Below, piece by piece: positions 9,807 through 17,616 of a stretch of 64,000 bases of DNA (the first letter of the stretch is position 1; each line of letters starts with the position of its first letter). A model generated the notes under the pieces. The model saw nothing but the letters and a program-made list of their open reading frames with translations. It did not search any database and was not told where the DNA came from. Origin of the DNA: an uncultured Desulfobacter sp. (lineage in GTDB: Bacteria > Desulfobacterota > Desulfobacteria > Desulfobacterales > Desulfobacteraceae); assembly GCF_963664415.1 (NCBI RefSeq), contig NZ_OY761443.1, positions 558,001 to 622,000 of the forward strand. Reading direction: 5' to 3'. A program made the position numbers and the translations under genes.

Positions 9807-9856
9807 ACATGGGGACAGTATGCACTCTGATGTATGCTGTCCTTTCCCCCATGTTT
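9807..9856 (+). terminator. Long hairpin in the IS left arm, terminator-like on the plus strand
   Basis: GGACAGTATGCA (9813-9824) pairs with TGTATGCTGTCC (9831-9842) over 12 bp with two G-U pairs and a 6-nt loop. Outer AACATGG/CCATGTT arms extend it, and a T-run follows (ATGTTTTTG). On the plus strand it could stop read-through from cas7c/fic into the rest of the operon. It could equally be an IS regulatory structure. Confidence 0.5.
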
Positions 9857-9940
9857 TTGTCCTTAATGCGTTAAATCCTCGCGCCTTAGCGCGAAATTAA
9901 TACCCCGTAGGGTCCGCCGGAGGCATTTGGCCTTCATCCT

Positions 9941-10777
9941 TTAAACCGCATGGTAGATTGCCATTGGCACCTTATATCCCAGGGCCTGGTGGAGCCTTTC
10001 CTGATTGTAAAACCTTATAAATGCTTTCAACGATTGGTAGGCTTCATTCATTGTACGGTAATCCTTCAGATAGATTTCCTCGTATTTTATGGTTCGCCAC
10101 AGTCGTTCTACAAAAACATTGTCAAGGGCCCTGCCTTTTGAATCCATGCTGATTTTGACATTTTTATCTTGCAGTATTTTCAAGTATTTCAGAGAAGTAA
10201 ATTGACTTCCCTGATCTGTGTTAAAAATGCCAGGTGTCGAGAACCGTAATGCTTCCTCAAGGGCCTCAATGCAGAATGTGTTTTCCATTGTGTTACTGAG
10301 ACGCCATGACAGGACATACCTGCTGAACCAATCCATTACGGCGGTTAAATACATAAATCCATTACCAATTCTGATATATGTGATGTCGGTGCTCCACACC
10401 TGATTCGGCTTATCAATTACGATATCTTTAAGCAAATAAGGGTAGATTTTATGGTTTTCATTTCTCCTTGTTGTCTTTGGTTTCGGGTAAATGGCTTCGA
10501 TCCGCATCAGCCTCATCAGGCGTTGTACCCGCTTCCTGTTTACCAAATGCCCCTGGCTGTTCAGGTAGGCCGTGAGCCTCCGGCTTCCGTAAAAGGGAGT
10601 TTTGGTATGCTGCTCATCCAATAAATCCATAAGGGAGAGCGTATACGAATCCAATGTTTTGGGCTTGTAATACAAGGCCCCTTTTGAAACCTTGAGTAAC
10701 TCACATTGCCTGTTAATACTGATTCCTGAGTGATTTCTATCTATTAGTTCCCTTCTATCAGAGATTGATTGTATCAC
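9941..10777 (-). CDS. IS3-family transposase OrfB (DDE integrase)
   Basis: 278 residues from a GTG codon at 10777. HTH_21-like N-terminus (ISINRQCELLKVSKGALYY), then the rve integrase core with D131 (WSTDITYI), D188 (NTDQGSQF) and E224 (VERLWRTIKYEE), a DD(35)E spacing exactly as in IS3 elements. It ends ...QALGYKVPMAIYH. It overlaps orfA by 20 bp across an A9 run and is probably made as an OrfAB fusion. It appears intact, so the element may still be mobile. Confidence 0.93.
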   Translation of the reverse strand: MIQSISDRRELIDRNHSGISINRQCELLKVSKGALYYKPKTLDSYTLSLMDLLDEQHTKTPFYGSRRLTAYLNSQGHLVNRKRVQRLMRLMRIEAIYPKPKTTRRNENHKIYPYLLKDIVIDKPNQVWSTDITYIRIGNGFMYLTAVMDWFSRYVLSWRLSNTMENTFCIEALEEALRFSTPGIFNTDQGSQFTSLKYLKILQDKNVKISMDSKGRALDNVFVERLWRTIKYEEIYLKDYRTMNEAYQSLKAFIRFYNQERLHQALGYKVPMAIYHAV

Positions 10778-11042
10778 CCTTTTTTTTTAACCAGTCATTC
10801 TCAACTTTGAGCTGACCTATTTGCTTATACAATTCGTCTATCAATTTTTGATTATCATTTTCGGTTTTCTTTTTTGCAGTTGAAAATACACCTGGTAATC
10901 CTTCTAAGGCTTCTTTCTTCCACCTTGTCAGCAAGGATCTGTGAACTTCATATTTAGATGATAACTCAGCTACTGTGTCCTGTTCTCGAATCATTTGAAT
11001 TGCAATTTTAGCTTTGAACTTTCCGGTGTAGTTTTTCCTCAT
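10758..11042 (-). CDS. IS3-family transposase OrfA (HTH, leucine-zipper)
   Basis: 94 residues starting MRKNYTGKFKAKIAIQMIREQDTVAELSSKYEVHRSLLTRWKKEAL, the HTH_Tnp_1 domain that binds the terminal repeats. A coiled-coil tail (LIDELYKQIGQLKVENDWLKKK) supports OrfA/OrfAB multimerisation. RBS GGAGGTTC lies just before ATG 11042. The frame ends shortly after A9-GGG. Relative to orfA, orfB is reached by losing one A (or a +1/-2 shift) rather than by the classical -1 shift, which suggests transcriptional slippage on the A9 run or a derived mutation. Confidence 0.9.
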   Translation of the reverse strand: MRKNYTGKFKAKIAIQMIREQDTVAELSSKYEVHRSLLTRWKKEALEGLPGVFSTAKKKTENDNQKLIDELYKQIGQLKVENDWLKKKGDTINL

Positions 11043-11519
11043 GAACCTCCTTTTTCGGTAAAAATTTGAACCGGGCTTTTAACACCTTATGTGTAGCTTA
11101 GCAACTGGTTCAAATTCTGGGGTCCATTATATTATGCTCTACCATGAACTTATGGCCGCTGCTGTGCCCGGGGATAAACAAAAGGCCTTGCAGGCATATG
11201 TTACGCTTCATGTTGCCTTTGTCCGCATCCACCCCTTTTTTGACGGGAACGGTAGAATGGCAAGGCTTGTTGCTAACCTGCCGGTGTTAAAGGCCGGCCT
11301 GCCGCCGGTTATTGTGCCCAGGGAACAGCGAAAAGCGTATATTGACGCCCTGTCTCACTACCATTTTGCCGTGGGGCAAATTGAAAAAGAGGGAGAACTG
11401 CTGCCGGAACCGGACGCCTTAAAGCCCTTTGCAGCTTTCTGTGAACAGGCCTGGCAAGCATCCATGGAACTTGTGGATGAAATTCATAAAAAGCAGCAGG
11501 TCCGCACCGGGAAAAATCA

Positions 11520-12173
11520 ATGACCGTGTATCAAGAAAAGGAATATCTCTCCTTATCCGCACTCCAGCATATTCTTTTCTGTCCGCGTCAGTGCGCCCTG
11601 ATCCATATTGAACAGCTATGGGAGGAAAATCTGTTCACGGCCCAGGGCAGGATCATGCACGAAAGGGTGGACAGAGGCGACCAGGCAGACAAGGGTAAAA
11701 TCAGAATTGAATATGGGCTGCCCCTGAAATCCGCACGCCTGGGCATCACCGGCAAGGCCGATGTGGTTGAATTCCACCGGACGGATTCTTCCGTTCAAAA
11801 ATGGGTTCCCTTCCCTGTGGAGTACAAACGCGGAAAACCCAAAAAAGATCTGTCCGATAAGGTCCAGCTCTGCGCCCAGGCCATGTGCCTTGAGGAGATG
11901 CTTAATATAGACATCCCCTCCGGCGCACTGTTTTATGGAAAAACACGGCGCCGCCTGGAAGTGGCGTTTGATGAAGAGTTACGGCAGAAGACCAAGGCGG
12001 CGGCAGAACAACTTCATGCCATGTTTGAATCGGGAATCACCCCACCGCCTGAGTATGCTAAAAAGTGTGACACCTGCTCATTTCTTTCACAGTGCATGCC
12101 AAAGGCCATAGAAAAAAAACGGACCGTTGCTGCCTGGTTAAACCGAATGGTCCGGAAAGATATTACCGAATGA
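11520..12173 (+). CDS. cas4: Cas4 exonuclease (RecB-like, adaptation)
   Basis: 217 residues. FCPRQCALIHIEQLWEEN holds the first Cys of the Fe-S cluster; GKADVVEFH and FPVEYKRGKPK are the RecB-nuclease Asp and Glu-x-Lys motifs; KVQLCAQAMCLEEM is the QxxxY-like helix; CDTCSFLSQCMP supplies the last cysteines. Cas4 trims prespacers and enforces PAM choice with Cas1-Cas2. ATG 11520 overlaps the fic stop by 4 bp and the cas1 start overlaps the cas4 stop. It now lies downstream of the IS3 insertion and may depend on a promoter within or after that element. Confidence 0.95.
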   Translation: MTVYQEKEYLSLSALQHILFCPRQCALIHIEQLWEENLFTAQGRIMHERVDRGDQADKGKIRIEYGLPLKSARLGITGKADVVEFHRTDSSVQKWVPFPVEYKRGKPKKDLSDKVQLCAQAMCLEEMLNIDIPSGALFYGKTRRRLEVAFDEELRQKTKAAAEQLHAMFESGITPPPEYAKKCDTCSFLSQCMPKAIEKKRTVAAWLNRMVRKDITE

Positions 12174-13201
12174 AAAAACATCTGAACACATTGTTTGTCA
12201 CCACCCAGGGTGCATATCTGGGCAAAGACGGGGAAACCGTTGCCGTTAAAATCGAACAAAAAACCGTGTTGCGGATTCCCATTCACACCCTTGACGGCAT
12301 TGTCTGTTTCGGTTCCGTCGGTTGCAGTCCGTACCTGATGGGGTTCTGCGCGGAAAAAGATGTGACAATCAGTTTTTTGAGCGAATATGGAAAATTTCTG
12401 GCCATGGTCAAAGGCCCGGTTTCGGGCAATGTCCTGTTGCGCAGAAAGCAGTTCCGGATGGCCGACAAGCCGGATGTTTCGGCACAGGTGGCAGGTTTTG
12501 TCCTGACCGGAAAAATCGCAAATTGCAGGACTGTCATAGAACGCAGCCTGCGGGATCATTCGGAAAAAATGGACCGGGACGCCGTCAAAAAAGTATCCAG
12601 GCGGCTGTCAATGTACATTCAAAAAGAGCTGCAGAAAGACAACCTGGACAGTCTTCGGGGCATTGAAGGAGATGCCGCACACCAATATTTCAGCGTGTTT
12701 GATGAATTGATTTTTCAGCACCAGGAGGCGTTTGCCTTTTCAGGACGGAACCGAAGGCCGCCGACCGACAGGATAAATTGTCTGCTCTCTTTTGTTTATA
12801 CGCTTCTGGTTCATGATGTCAGATCAGCTCTGGAGTCGGTGGGCCTGGACCCGGCAGTGGGGTTTCTTCACCGGGACCGTCCGGGCAGACCCGGCCTTGC
12901 CCTGGATATGATGGAAGAATTCAGACCCTTTCTTGCCGACAGGCTTGTATTGTCAATGATCAACAGGGGCCAGGTTAAGCCCGAAGGTTTTACCATAAAA
13001 GAGTCCGGTGCCGTTCATATGGATGATGAGACCCGGAAAACCGTACTGACGACATATCAGAAAAGAAAACAGGAAAGCCTGGTCCATCCGTTTTTAAATG
13101 AAAAAATCCAGATCGGAACCTTATTTTTCATCCAGGCGCTGCTTCTGGCAAGGTTTATCCGCGGGGATCTTGACGGCTACCCGCCGTTTATCTGGAAATA
13201 G
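12170..13201 (+). CDS. cas1: Cas1 integrase (type I-C)
   Basis: 343 residues from ATG 12170 (MKKHLNTLFVTTQGAYL), chosen because it overlaps the cas4 stop (ATGA) and matches the usual Cas1c start; longer readings run back into cas4. The beta-sandwich domain is followed by the helical metal-binding domain: LRGIEGDAAHQYFSVFD (catalytic Glu), DPAVGFLHRDRPGRPGLALDMMEEFRP (His and Asp/Glu). Together with Cas2 it inserts new spacers at the leader end. No defect is seen. Confidence 0.97.
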   Translation: MKKHLNTLFVTTQGAYLGKDGETVAVKIEQKTVLRIPIHTLDGIVCFGSVGCSPYLMGFCAEKDVTISFLSEYGKFLAMVKGPVSGNVLLRRKQFRMADKPDVSAQVAGFVLTGKIANCRTVIERSLRDHSEKMDRDAVKKVSRRLSMYIQKELQKDNLDSLRGIEGDAAHQYFSVFDELIFQHQEAFAFSGRNRRPPTDRINCLLSFVYTLLVHDVRSALESVGLDPAVGFLHRDRPGRPGLALDMMEEFRPFLADRLVLSMINRGQVKPEGFTIKESGAVHMDDETRKTVLTTYQKRKQESLVHPFLNEKIQIGTLFFIQALLLARFIRGDLDGYPPFIWK

Positions 13202-13216
13202 GAAAAGGAGTTAAAC

Positions 13217-13504
13217 GTGCTGGTATTGGTAAGCTATGACGTTTCCATAGAAGGAAAAGGCGCAAAGCGTTTACGCCGCGTTGCAAAAGCATGTCAAAAC
13301 TACGGTCAAAGGGTTCAATACTCTGTGTTTGAGTGTGTGGTCGATCCGGCACAATGGACGGTCTTAAGGCAAAATTTGATTGATGAAATAAATCCTGACA
13401 TAGACAGTTTAAGGTTTTATTTTCTCGGATCAAACTGGAAAAGGCGGGTTGAACATATCGGCGCCAAAAAGTCGATTGATTTTGATGCCCCCCTAATCCT
13501 GTAA
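13217..13504 (+). CDS. cas2: Cas2 (adaptation complex)
   Basis: 95 residues with a GTG start at 13217 behind AAAGGAG. MLVLVSYDVS is the conserved first beta strand with the metal-binding Asp; RLRRVAKACQNYGQRVQYSVFECVVDPAQW is the Cas2 core helix and strand. It bridges two Cas1 dimers. It starts 15 bp after cas1 and is followed by the AT-rich leader and the array. Confidence 0.96.
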   Translation: MLVLVSYDVSIEGKGAKRLRRVAKACQNYGQRVQYSVFECVVDPAQWTVLRQNLIDEINPDIDSLRFYFLGSNWKRRVEHIGAKKSIDFDAPLIL

Positions 13505-13726
13505 AAATGCGAACCCTAAGTTCGAATTCTGCAAAACACCGAATCTGGTTCATATATGTGGATCTTGCAAGAATGTATATTTACAGGACCGCGTTCTCAC
13601 AACCGTTTGAAATTATATCGTTTTTCCCATCAACTTTTCAAACTCATTTAAAAACAACATATTTTTGGAAGGATCGCTCTTTGACAATTTATTTTTGTTA
13701 CATTATAGCAGGTTAACATAGTAACA
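13505..13726 (+). promoter_or_regulatory. CRISPR leader with a pre-crRNA promoter
   Basis: 222 bp of AT-rich sequence between cas2 and the first repeat. A sigma-70-like promoter sits near its end: TTGACA at 13681-13686, 17 bp spacer, TATAGC at 13704-13709, placing the start of transcription about 10 bp before repeat 1. The reading frame through the leader has no homology and is not called as a gene. Confidence 0.75.
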
Positions 13727-15059
13727 GTCGCCCCCCATGCGGGGGCGTGGATTGAAACTCATAGTACCTAATCCAAGCATACCTAAAATTATGTCGCCCC
13801 CCATGCGGGGGCGTGGATTGAAACTTACAGTGCTTGTTGATGCTCCTGATGTATGTCGCCCCCCATGCGGGGGCGTGGATTGAAACCACATAAAGGACAA
13901 ATTTCAGGCATGTTATCATGTCGCCCCCCATGCGGGGGCGTGGATTGAAACTGCTGTAAAAAACGAAAAAGAATTCAAAAAGCTTGGTCGCCCCCCATGC
14001 GGGGGCGTGGATTGAAACAAGAGTAGAGCACCACTCGACTTGTTTTACTATATGTCGCCCCCCATGCGGGGGCGTGGATTGAAACCCCTGTGTCTTTTGT
14101 TCATAATACAGAAGGGCTTAGTCGCCCCCCATGCGGGGGCGTGGATTGAAACTGTAACAATATATCATACAGATATACCGTCTACTGTCGCCCCCCATGC
14201 GGGGGCGTGGATTGAAACCGATAAGCACATTGTCTACATAAAACGTGTGATTCGTCGCCCCCCATGCGGGGGCGTGGATTGAAACAGTCGTATTGATAGG
14301 GTATCGACAAGAAACTTAGTCGCCCCCCATGCGGGGGCGTGGATTGAAACTCAGGTTATATACCGCACCACATTTCATGAGGATGTCGCCCCCCATGCGG
14401 GGGCGTGGATTGAAACTTCGGTCGGTGTCGGCGGTTTGCTATCATTTCTAAGTCGCCCCCCATGCGGGGGCGTGGATTGAAACTACCAGTGAACCAAATA
14501 AACCGTCGTCCATGGGTGGTCGCCCCCCATGCGGGGGCGTGGATTGAAACGTGTTAAACAACATGGACCACCGGTTACCTTTATGTCGCCCCCCATGCGG
14601 GGGCGTGGATTGAAACATCCGATCAACCGCCGCGCGCGGTAACCGAACGGTCGTCGCCCCCCATGCGGGGGCGTGGATTGAAACAACCCCTTTTTCCTCT
14701 TGACCTTGAACAACACGAAGTCGCCCCCCATGCGGGGGCGTGGATTGAAACAGAGTGTGTGGCACCAACCATTCTCCATAAAAACGTCGCCCCCCATGCG
14801 GGGGCGTGGATTGAAACAGGTGCAAGGGCTGTGCCAGTAGGTTTGGTTGAAGTCGCCCCCCATGCGGGGGCGTGGATTGAAACGTCATCTTGCATGTCGA
14901 TAAATACGCCATACTTTGGTCGCCCCCCATGCGGGGGCGTGGATTGAAACCATTAACGCAAGCTGTAGAATCCGCACACGATCCAGTCGCCCCCCATGCG
15001 GGGGCGTGGATTGAAACACAACGGGCGGGCTTTAAACGATCAGGAAAATTTGGTCGCCC
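13727..15059 (+). CRISPR. Type I-C CRISPR array, 20 identical repeats plus a degenerate end
   Basis: Twenty 32-bp repeats (begin GTCGCCCCCC, GC-rich palindromic centre, end ATTGAAAC) start at 13727, 13793, 13855, 13920, 13987, 14054, 14121, 14187, 14254, 14319, 14385, 14452, 14519, 14585, 14653, 14720, 14786, 14852, 14919 and 14986. I found no base differences between them. Spacers are 30-36 bp, mostly 33-35. After the last full repeat (ends 15017) one more 35-bp spacer-length stretch leads to GTCGCCC (15053-15059), where the repeat dissolves into unrelated sequence: the old, distal end. The ATTGAAAC handle and leader position give plus-strand transcription. Confidence 0.98.
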
Positions 15060-15480
15060 GCTTTTTGAAAGATGCCCACTGTCGACGACTTACGATTTTA
15101 AGATAGTATAGCTATTGGCAGCAAAAAAGCTGTATTTTCAAAAAAAGAACATATCGTATATGGATTAATCAAAGAAACCATATCTGTTGTTAAGGTTCAA
15201 GGATGAAGAAAAAATGTTCAAAATAATTGGAATTTCTAATGGTTTCCCTGATAGACATATCTCCCGGTTCAATGATACAGATAAAGTGAGTTTCTCTTCA
15301 GTTAATTTTTAGCTTTAAACAACGCCGATTAAAACGAATGAATGATTTGCCTATCACTATATTGGCACATTCTGCCTAATTAACTCGAACTGAATTACTG
15401 CGGCGCTTTTTAAAATACCTTGGTTTTGCAAACTTTTGGCACATTTAAGAAAGATCTAAATATCAAAGGAGAAACACAAC
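15060..15480. other. Gap after the CRISPR array
   Basis: About 420 bp without a supportable gene. Only short open frames occur, for example one from ATG 15213 (MFKIIGISNGFPD...) of about 32 codons. A ribosome site (AAAGGAG) precedes the lipoprotein start. TGGCAC occurs at 15363 and 15438 but without a correctly spaced GC, so no sigma-54 promoter is called. Confidence 0.5.
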
Positions 15481-16584
15481 ATGTACCGAGTTTATGCCAG
15501 AATCGTATCCGGGATTATCTGTCTATCAGTGCTGACAGGGGCGGGATGTATTGCTGTTCCCTATCAGGAATTTAAAACCTACGACCAAGCGTTTACGGAA
15601 ACCAAAACCGCCACTGAAAAGTTCCTTCTGGAGTATGACACGGAGTTGGAGGAACGGAACAAAGCCCAGGAAAAAACCAAATCAGCAGGAGACGGGACAC
15701 CATTCCCTGCAACGGTGAACTTAGCGCCCGTGATGAATCCGTCAAAGGCCACGACGCCACTAACGGCCAGGTATGATGCCCTGAGTATAGTGTCGGATTT
15801 CAACACAGTACTCATCACCCTTGCAGAGGGGAAATCCTCTAAAGAAGTTCAAACGGTTGCTGATTCACTGATTTCCAGTCTAAATAAATTCGGTACCCTG
15901 ATCGGGGAAACTGAATTGATACCCTATGCCGCACCAGTGGGAAAACTGGTGTCAACGCTGATCCAAAAACTGAACGAAGCCCAGAACAGGAAACAGTTCA
16001 TCGCTGCTTTGACGGCAGGGGAACCTGTCGTTCAAGCCATTCTGGATCTGTTTGCTCAGGACGCCCAGGACATCTATAAAGTTAAAGCCTTAAAAGCCAC
16101 CGGAAAATGTTCGGATTACCAGGATAAGGCAGCCGCGTTCAACCGCCAGATCAAATCGCTATCCAGGGATTACAAAATACCGTCAGACAACAAAACGATT
16201 ACCCGAATCAAAAAAGTTGAAGCAGAGATGCAGAAGATATACACCCGCACTGGTCTAAAAAATAAAGCCGTCCTTGATCCCCAGGGGAAAAAACCATTTG
16301 GCGACTTGGTGTTCAGCCAGTTTGAACAGACCCTTGTCCAAGCCGGAGATGCCGCGACGGGATATGAGACCGTGATAAAAGAGCAGCAGGCCTTTTATGA
16401 ACTGAGCATTTCCTATGGCCGTTTATTGGGAAAAACCAAGACCGCCCTGACCACAGTCAGGCTTGCCTTGGATAAACCTGCGGACATTCATCAGCAGGCT
16501 ACGGACTTGATTGCCTTTGTATTTGAGGTCAAGCGGGACTGGAACGCTCTGGAAAAAGCTCGACAATCAGGATCGGGCCAATAA
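15481..16584 (+). CDS. Predicted lipoprotein of unknown function
   Basis: 367 residues. N-terminal signal with lipobox LTGAGC predicts a lipid-anchored envelope protein. The mature part is largely helical with charged heptad-like stretches (YDQAFTETKTATEKFLLEYDTELEERNKAQEKTKSAG; ITRIKKVEAEMQKIYTR; FEQTLVQAGDAATGYETVIKEQQAFYEL). It has no cysteine motif or enzyme signature that I recognise. RBS AAAGGAG sits upstream of ATG 15481. It is followed after 32 bp by a 95-residue helical protein and then by a haem lipoprotein on the same strand, suggesting one transcription unit. Function not assigned. Confidence 0.8.
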   Translation: MYRVYARIVSGIICLSVLTGAGCIAVPYQEFKTYDQAFTETKTATEKFLLEYDTELEERNKAQEKTKSAGDGTPFPATVNLAPVMNPSKATTPLTARYDALSIVSDFNTVLITLAEGKSSKEVQTVADSLISSLNKFGTLIGETELIPYAAPVGKLVSTLIQKLNEAQNRKQFIAALTAGEPVVQAILDLFAQDAQDIYKVKALKATGKCSDYQDKAAAFNRQIKSLSRDYKIPSDNKTITRIKKVEAEMQKIYTRTGLKNKAVLDPQGKKPFGDLVFSQFEQTLVQAGDAATGYETVIKEQQAFYELSISYGRLLGKTKTALTTVRLALDKPADIHQQATDLIAFVFEVKRDWNALEKARQSGSGQ

Positions 16585-16616
16585 ATATGAACTAATTAAC
16601 TATATATGGAGGCAGC

Positions 16617-16904
16617 ATGGAATTTCAGGATGAATTTAACCGGCTTCAGCAGATTATCACTTCGGATAATCATGATATTGACGATGCCCAGCGTGATCTC
16701 GCCAGAACGGCAAAGAACAAATTAATAAACGATGCTGTTGAAACGGTTCTTGACAGTATGGACAAGCGATCTCGGGCCTATAAGTATTTAATTACCAAAC
16801 TTAAGGCCATCGTGGATGGTATCAAGGCCAACCAGCTGGCCACGGCCTTGGAGAATCTGGATAAATGGGTGACAGAAGTCAATGAGGCAGCAGATGGTGG
16901 ATAG
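16617..16904 (+). CDS. Small helical protein of unknown function
   Basis: 95 residues behind a good ribosome site (GGAGGC before ATG 16617). The sequence is hydrophilic and predicted all-helical (QDEFNRLQQIITSDNHDIDDAQRDLARTAKNKLINDAVETVLDSMDKRSRAYKYL...), with no signal peptide, so likely cytoplasmic. Spacing of 32 bp from the lipoprotein gene suggests co-transcription. No family recognised. Confidence 0.65.
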   Translation: MEFQDEFNRLQQIITSDNHDIDDAQRDLARTAKNKLINDAVETVLDSMDKRSRAYKYLITKLKAIVDGIKANQLATALENLDKWVTEVNEAADGG

Positions 16905-16982
16905 GATAAAACAGACGACCCACCAAATCGATATATTGATACCGGCACTATAAACAAAATTATTGAAAAGGTTATTTTACTA

Positions 16983-17288
16983 ATGAAAAAAAATAATTTA
17001 TTTCCAATTATATTTTTTATCGTATTCATCATGGTGGGTTGTACGGCAAGCTTAGAAAGCTATAATAGAGAATCTTGTAAAAGCATTCCGGATGATAAAT
17101 TATTTAATGTGCTACAAAATAATTGTGTGAGTTGTCACAAAAAAGATTTTCAAACCAAATTGGATATTTGTAGTAGAAAAACGATCATTATTGATGCCGT
17201 AAAAAATGGCAGAATGCCCAAGTATGGTTCGATTTCGGAAAATGACAAGAATACTATTATTGAATGGCCTACTGACAAAAACGAATAA
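16983..17288 (+). CDS. Small c-type haem lipoprotein
   Basis: 101 residues. The N-terminal signal ends in lipobox FIMVGC, giving a lipid anchor. The mature part has one haem-binding CVSCH motif in NVLQNNCVSCHKKDF and a distal Met in NGRMPKYGSIS, the layout of a small class I cytochrome c domain, so a mono-haem electron carrier in the periplasm is likely. The C-terminal helix carrying ...NDKNTIIEW fits the family. It has no obvious redox partner nearby; the sdh genes are 40 kb away. Confidence 0.75.
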   Translation: MKKNNLFPIIFFIVFIMVGCTASLESYNRESCKSIPDDKLFNVLQNNCVSCHKKDFQTKLDICSRKTIIIDAVKNGRMPKYGSISENDKNTIIEWPTDKNE

Positions 17289-17337
17289 CGAGATAATCAG
17301 TTTGCTTTAACAAAATCTTGTCAGCAAAAGCCCTTAC

Positions 17338-17505
17338 AGGCGGCTATTCAAAACGGTGTTCAACTGAACGGCACCCAAGGATGTGCCGTCACTTATGGAA
17401 CAATGGTTTTCGCTGTACCATGAGCCTATGGCAGTTGCTGTGCCAGGGAACTATGTTGCGCTTCATGTCTCTTTTGTCCCTATCCATCCTTTAAGAAATC
17501 ATTCA
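17338..17505 (+). pseudogene. Decayed fragment of a second Fic gene
   Basis: In one frame from about 17362 the sequence reads TAPKDVPSLMEQWFSLYHEPMAVAVPG then NYVALHVSFVPIHP, closely paralleling AAPRDVPPLMKQWVM-LYHELMAAAVPG and YVTLHVAFVRIHPF of the cas-operon Fic. About 8 residues are missing between AVPG and the ALHV block and the gene breaks just at the catalytic HPF motif; the rest is lost. Upstream, a possible match to the EALFN region precedes a stop. It is a non-functional paralogue. Confidence 0.75.
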
Positions 17506-17616
17506 AACATTTTTCCGTTGCCCAAACGGGCGTTGTACCAGATCCACAAAAACATATCTTATGTCTTTGTGTAAACATATTTTATTATCAATATTGTTGA
17601 CAATCAAATTGTTGCC

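Larger units (their letters stand above)
9608..11126 (-). mobile_element. IS3-family insertion sequence interrupting fic
   Basis: About 1.52 kb bounded by TGGACCC (9608) and GGGTCCA (ending 11126); the terminal match continues only weakly inward. It carries overlapping orfA and orfB on the minus strand. TTATG occurs on both sides (9600-9604 and 11132-11136), but 3 and 5 extra bases lie between it and the TG...CA ends, so a clean target duplication cannot be drawn. The left 330 bp are non-coding, unusually long for IS3, and include a strong hairpin. The element points against the cas operon. Confidence 0.85.
9176..11523 (+). pseudogene. fic: Fic-family protein gene inside the cas operon, split by an IS3 element
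   Basis: The 5' part (from ATG 9176) encodes about 143 Fic residues including the class II inhibitory motif TSTAIEGN (about 26-33) and the flap-side region LHKAVQTHVV...GGWKKEPNSTVG. It breaks off after PLMKQWVM at about 9604. The 3' part resumes at about 11134 with LYHELMAAAVPG and carries the catalytic HPFFDGNGR motif, ending at TGA 11521-11523. Joining ...QWVM to LYHEL restores one reading frame of roughly 270 residues. Fic enzymes usually AMPylate target proteins. It lies 15 bp after cas7c and overlaps cas4 by 4 bp (ATGA), so before the insertion it was a genuine operon member. ATG 11134 could still start a 129-residue fragment with the catalytic motif but no inhibitory helix. Confidence 0.88.

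Noticed and set aside
9600..11136. TTATG as a 5-bp target-site duplication of the IS3 element
   Set aside because: Three and five extra bases lie between TTATG and the TG...CA ends, so it does not directly flank the element. The repeat is reported only as an observation.
13507..13716. A 69-codon open frame in the CRISPR leader
   Set aside because: No homology or ribosome site; it covers the pre-crRNA promoter.
14448..14930. Long open frames on both strands through the CRISPR array (reading APAWGAT, NPRPRMGGD or VAPHAGAWIET repeats)
   Set aside because: They are produced by the translation of the repeat units and do not represent genes.
15430..15450. TGGCAC words upstream of the lipoprotein as a sigma-54 promoter
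   Set aside because: No GC doublet at the required spacing.
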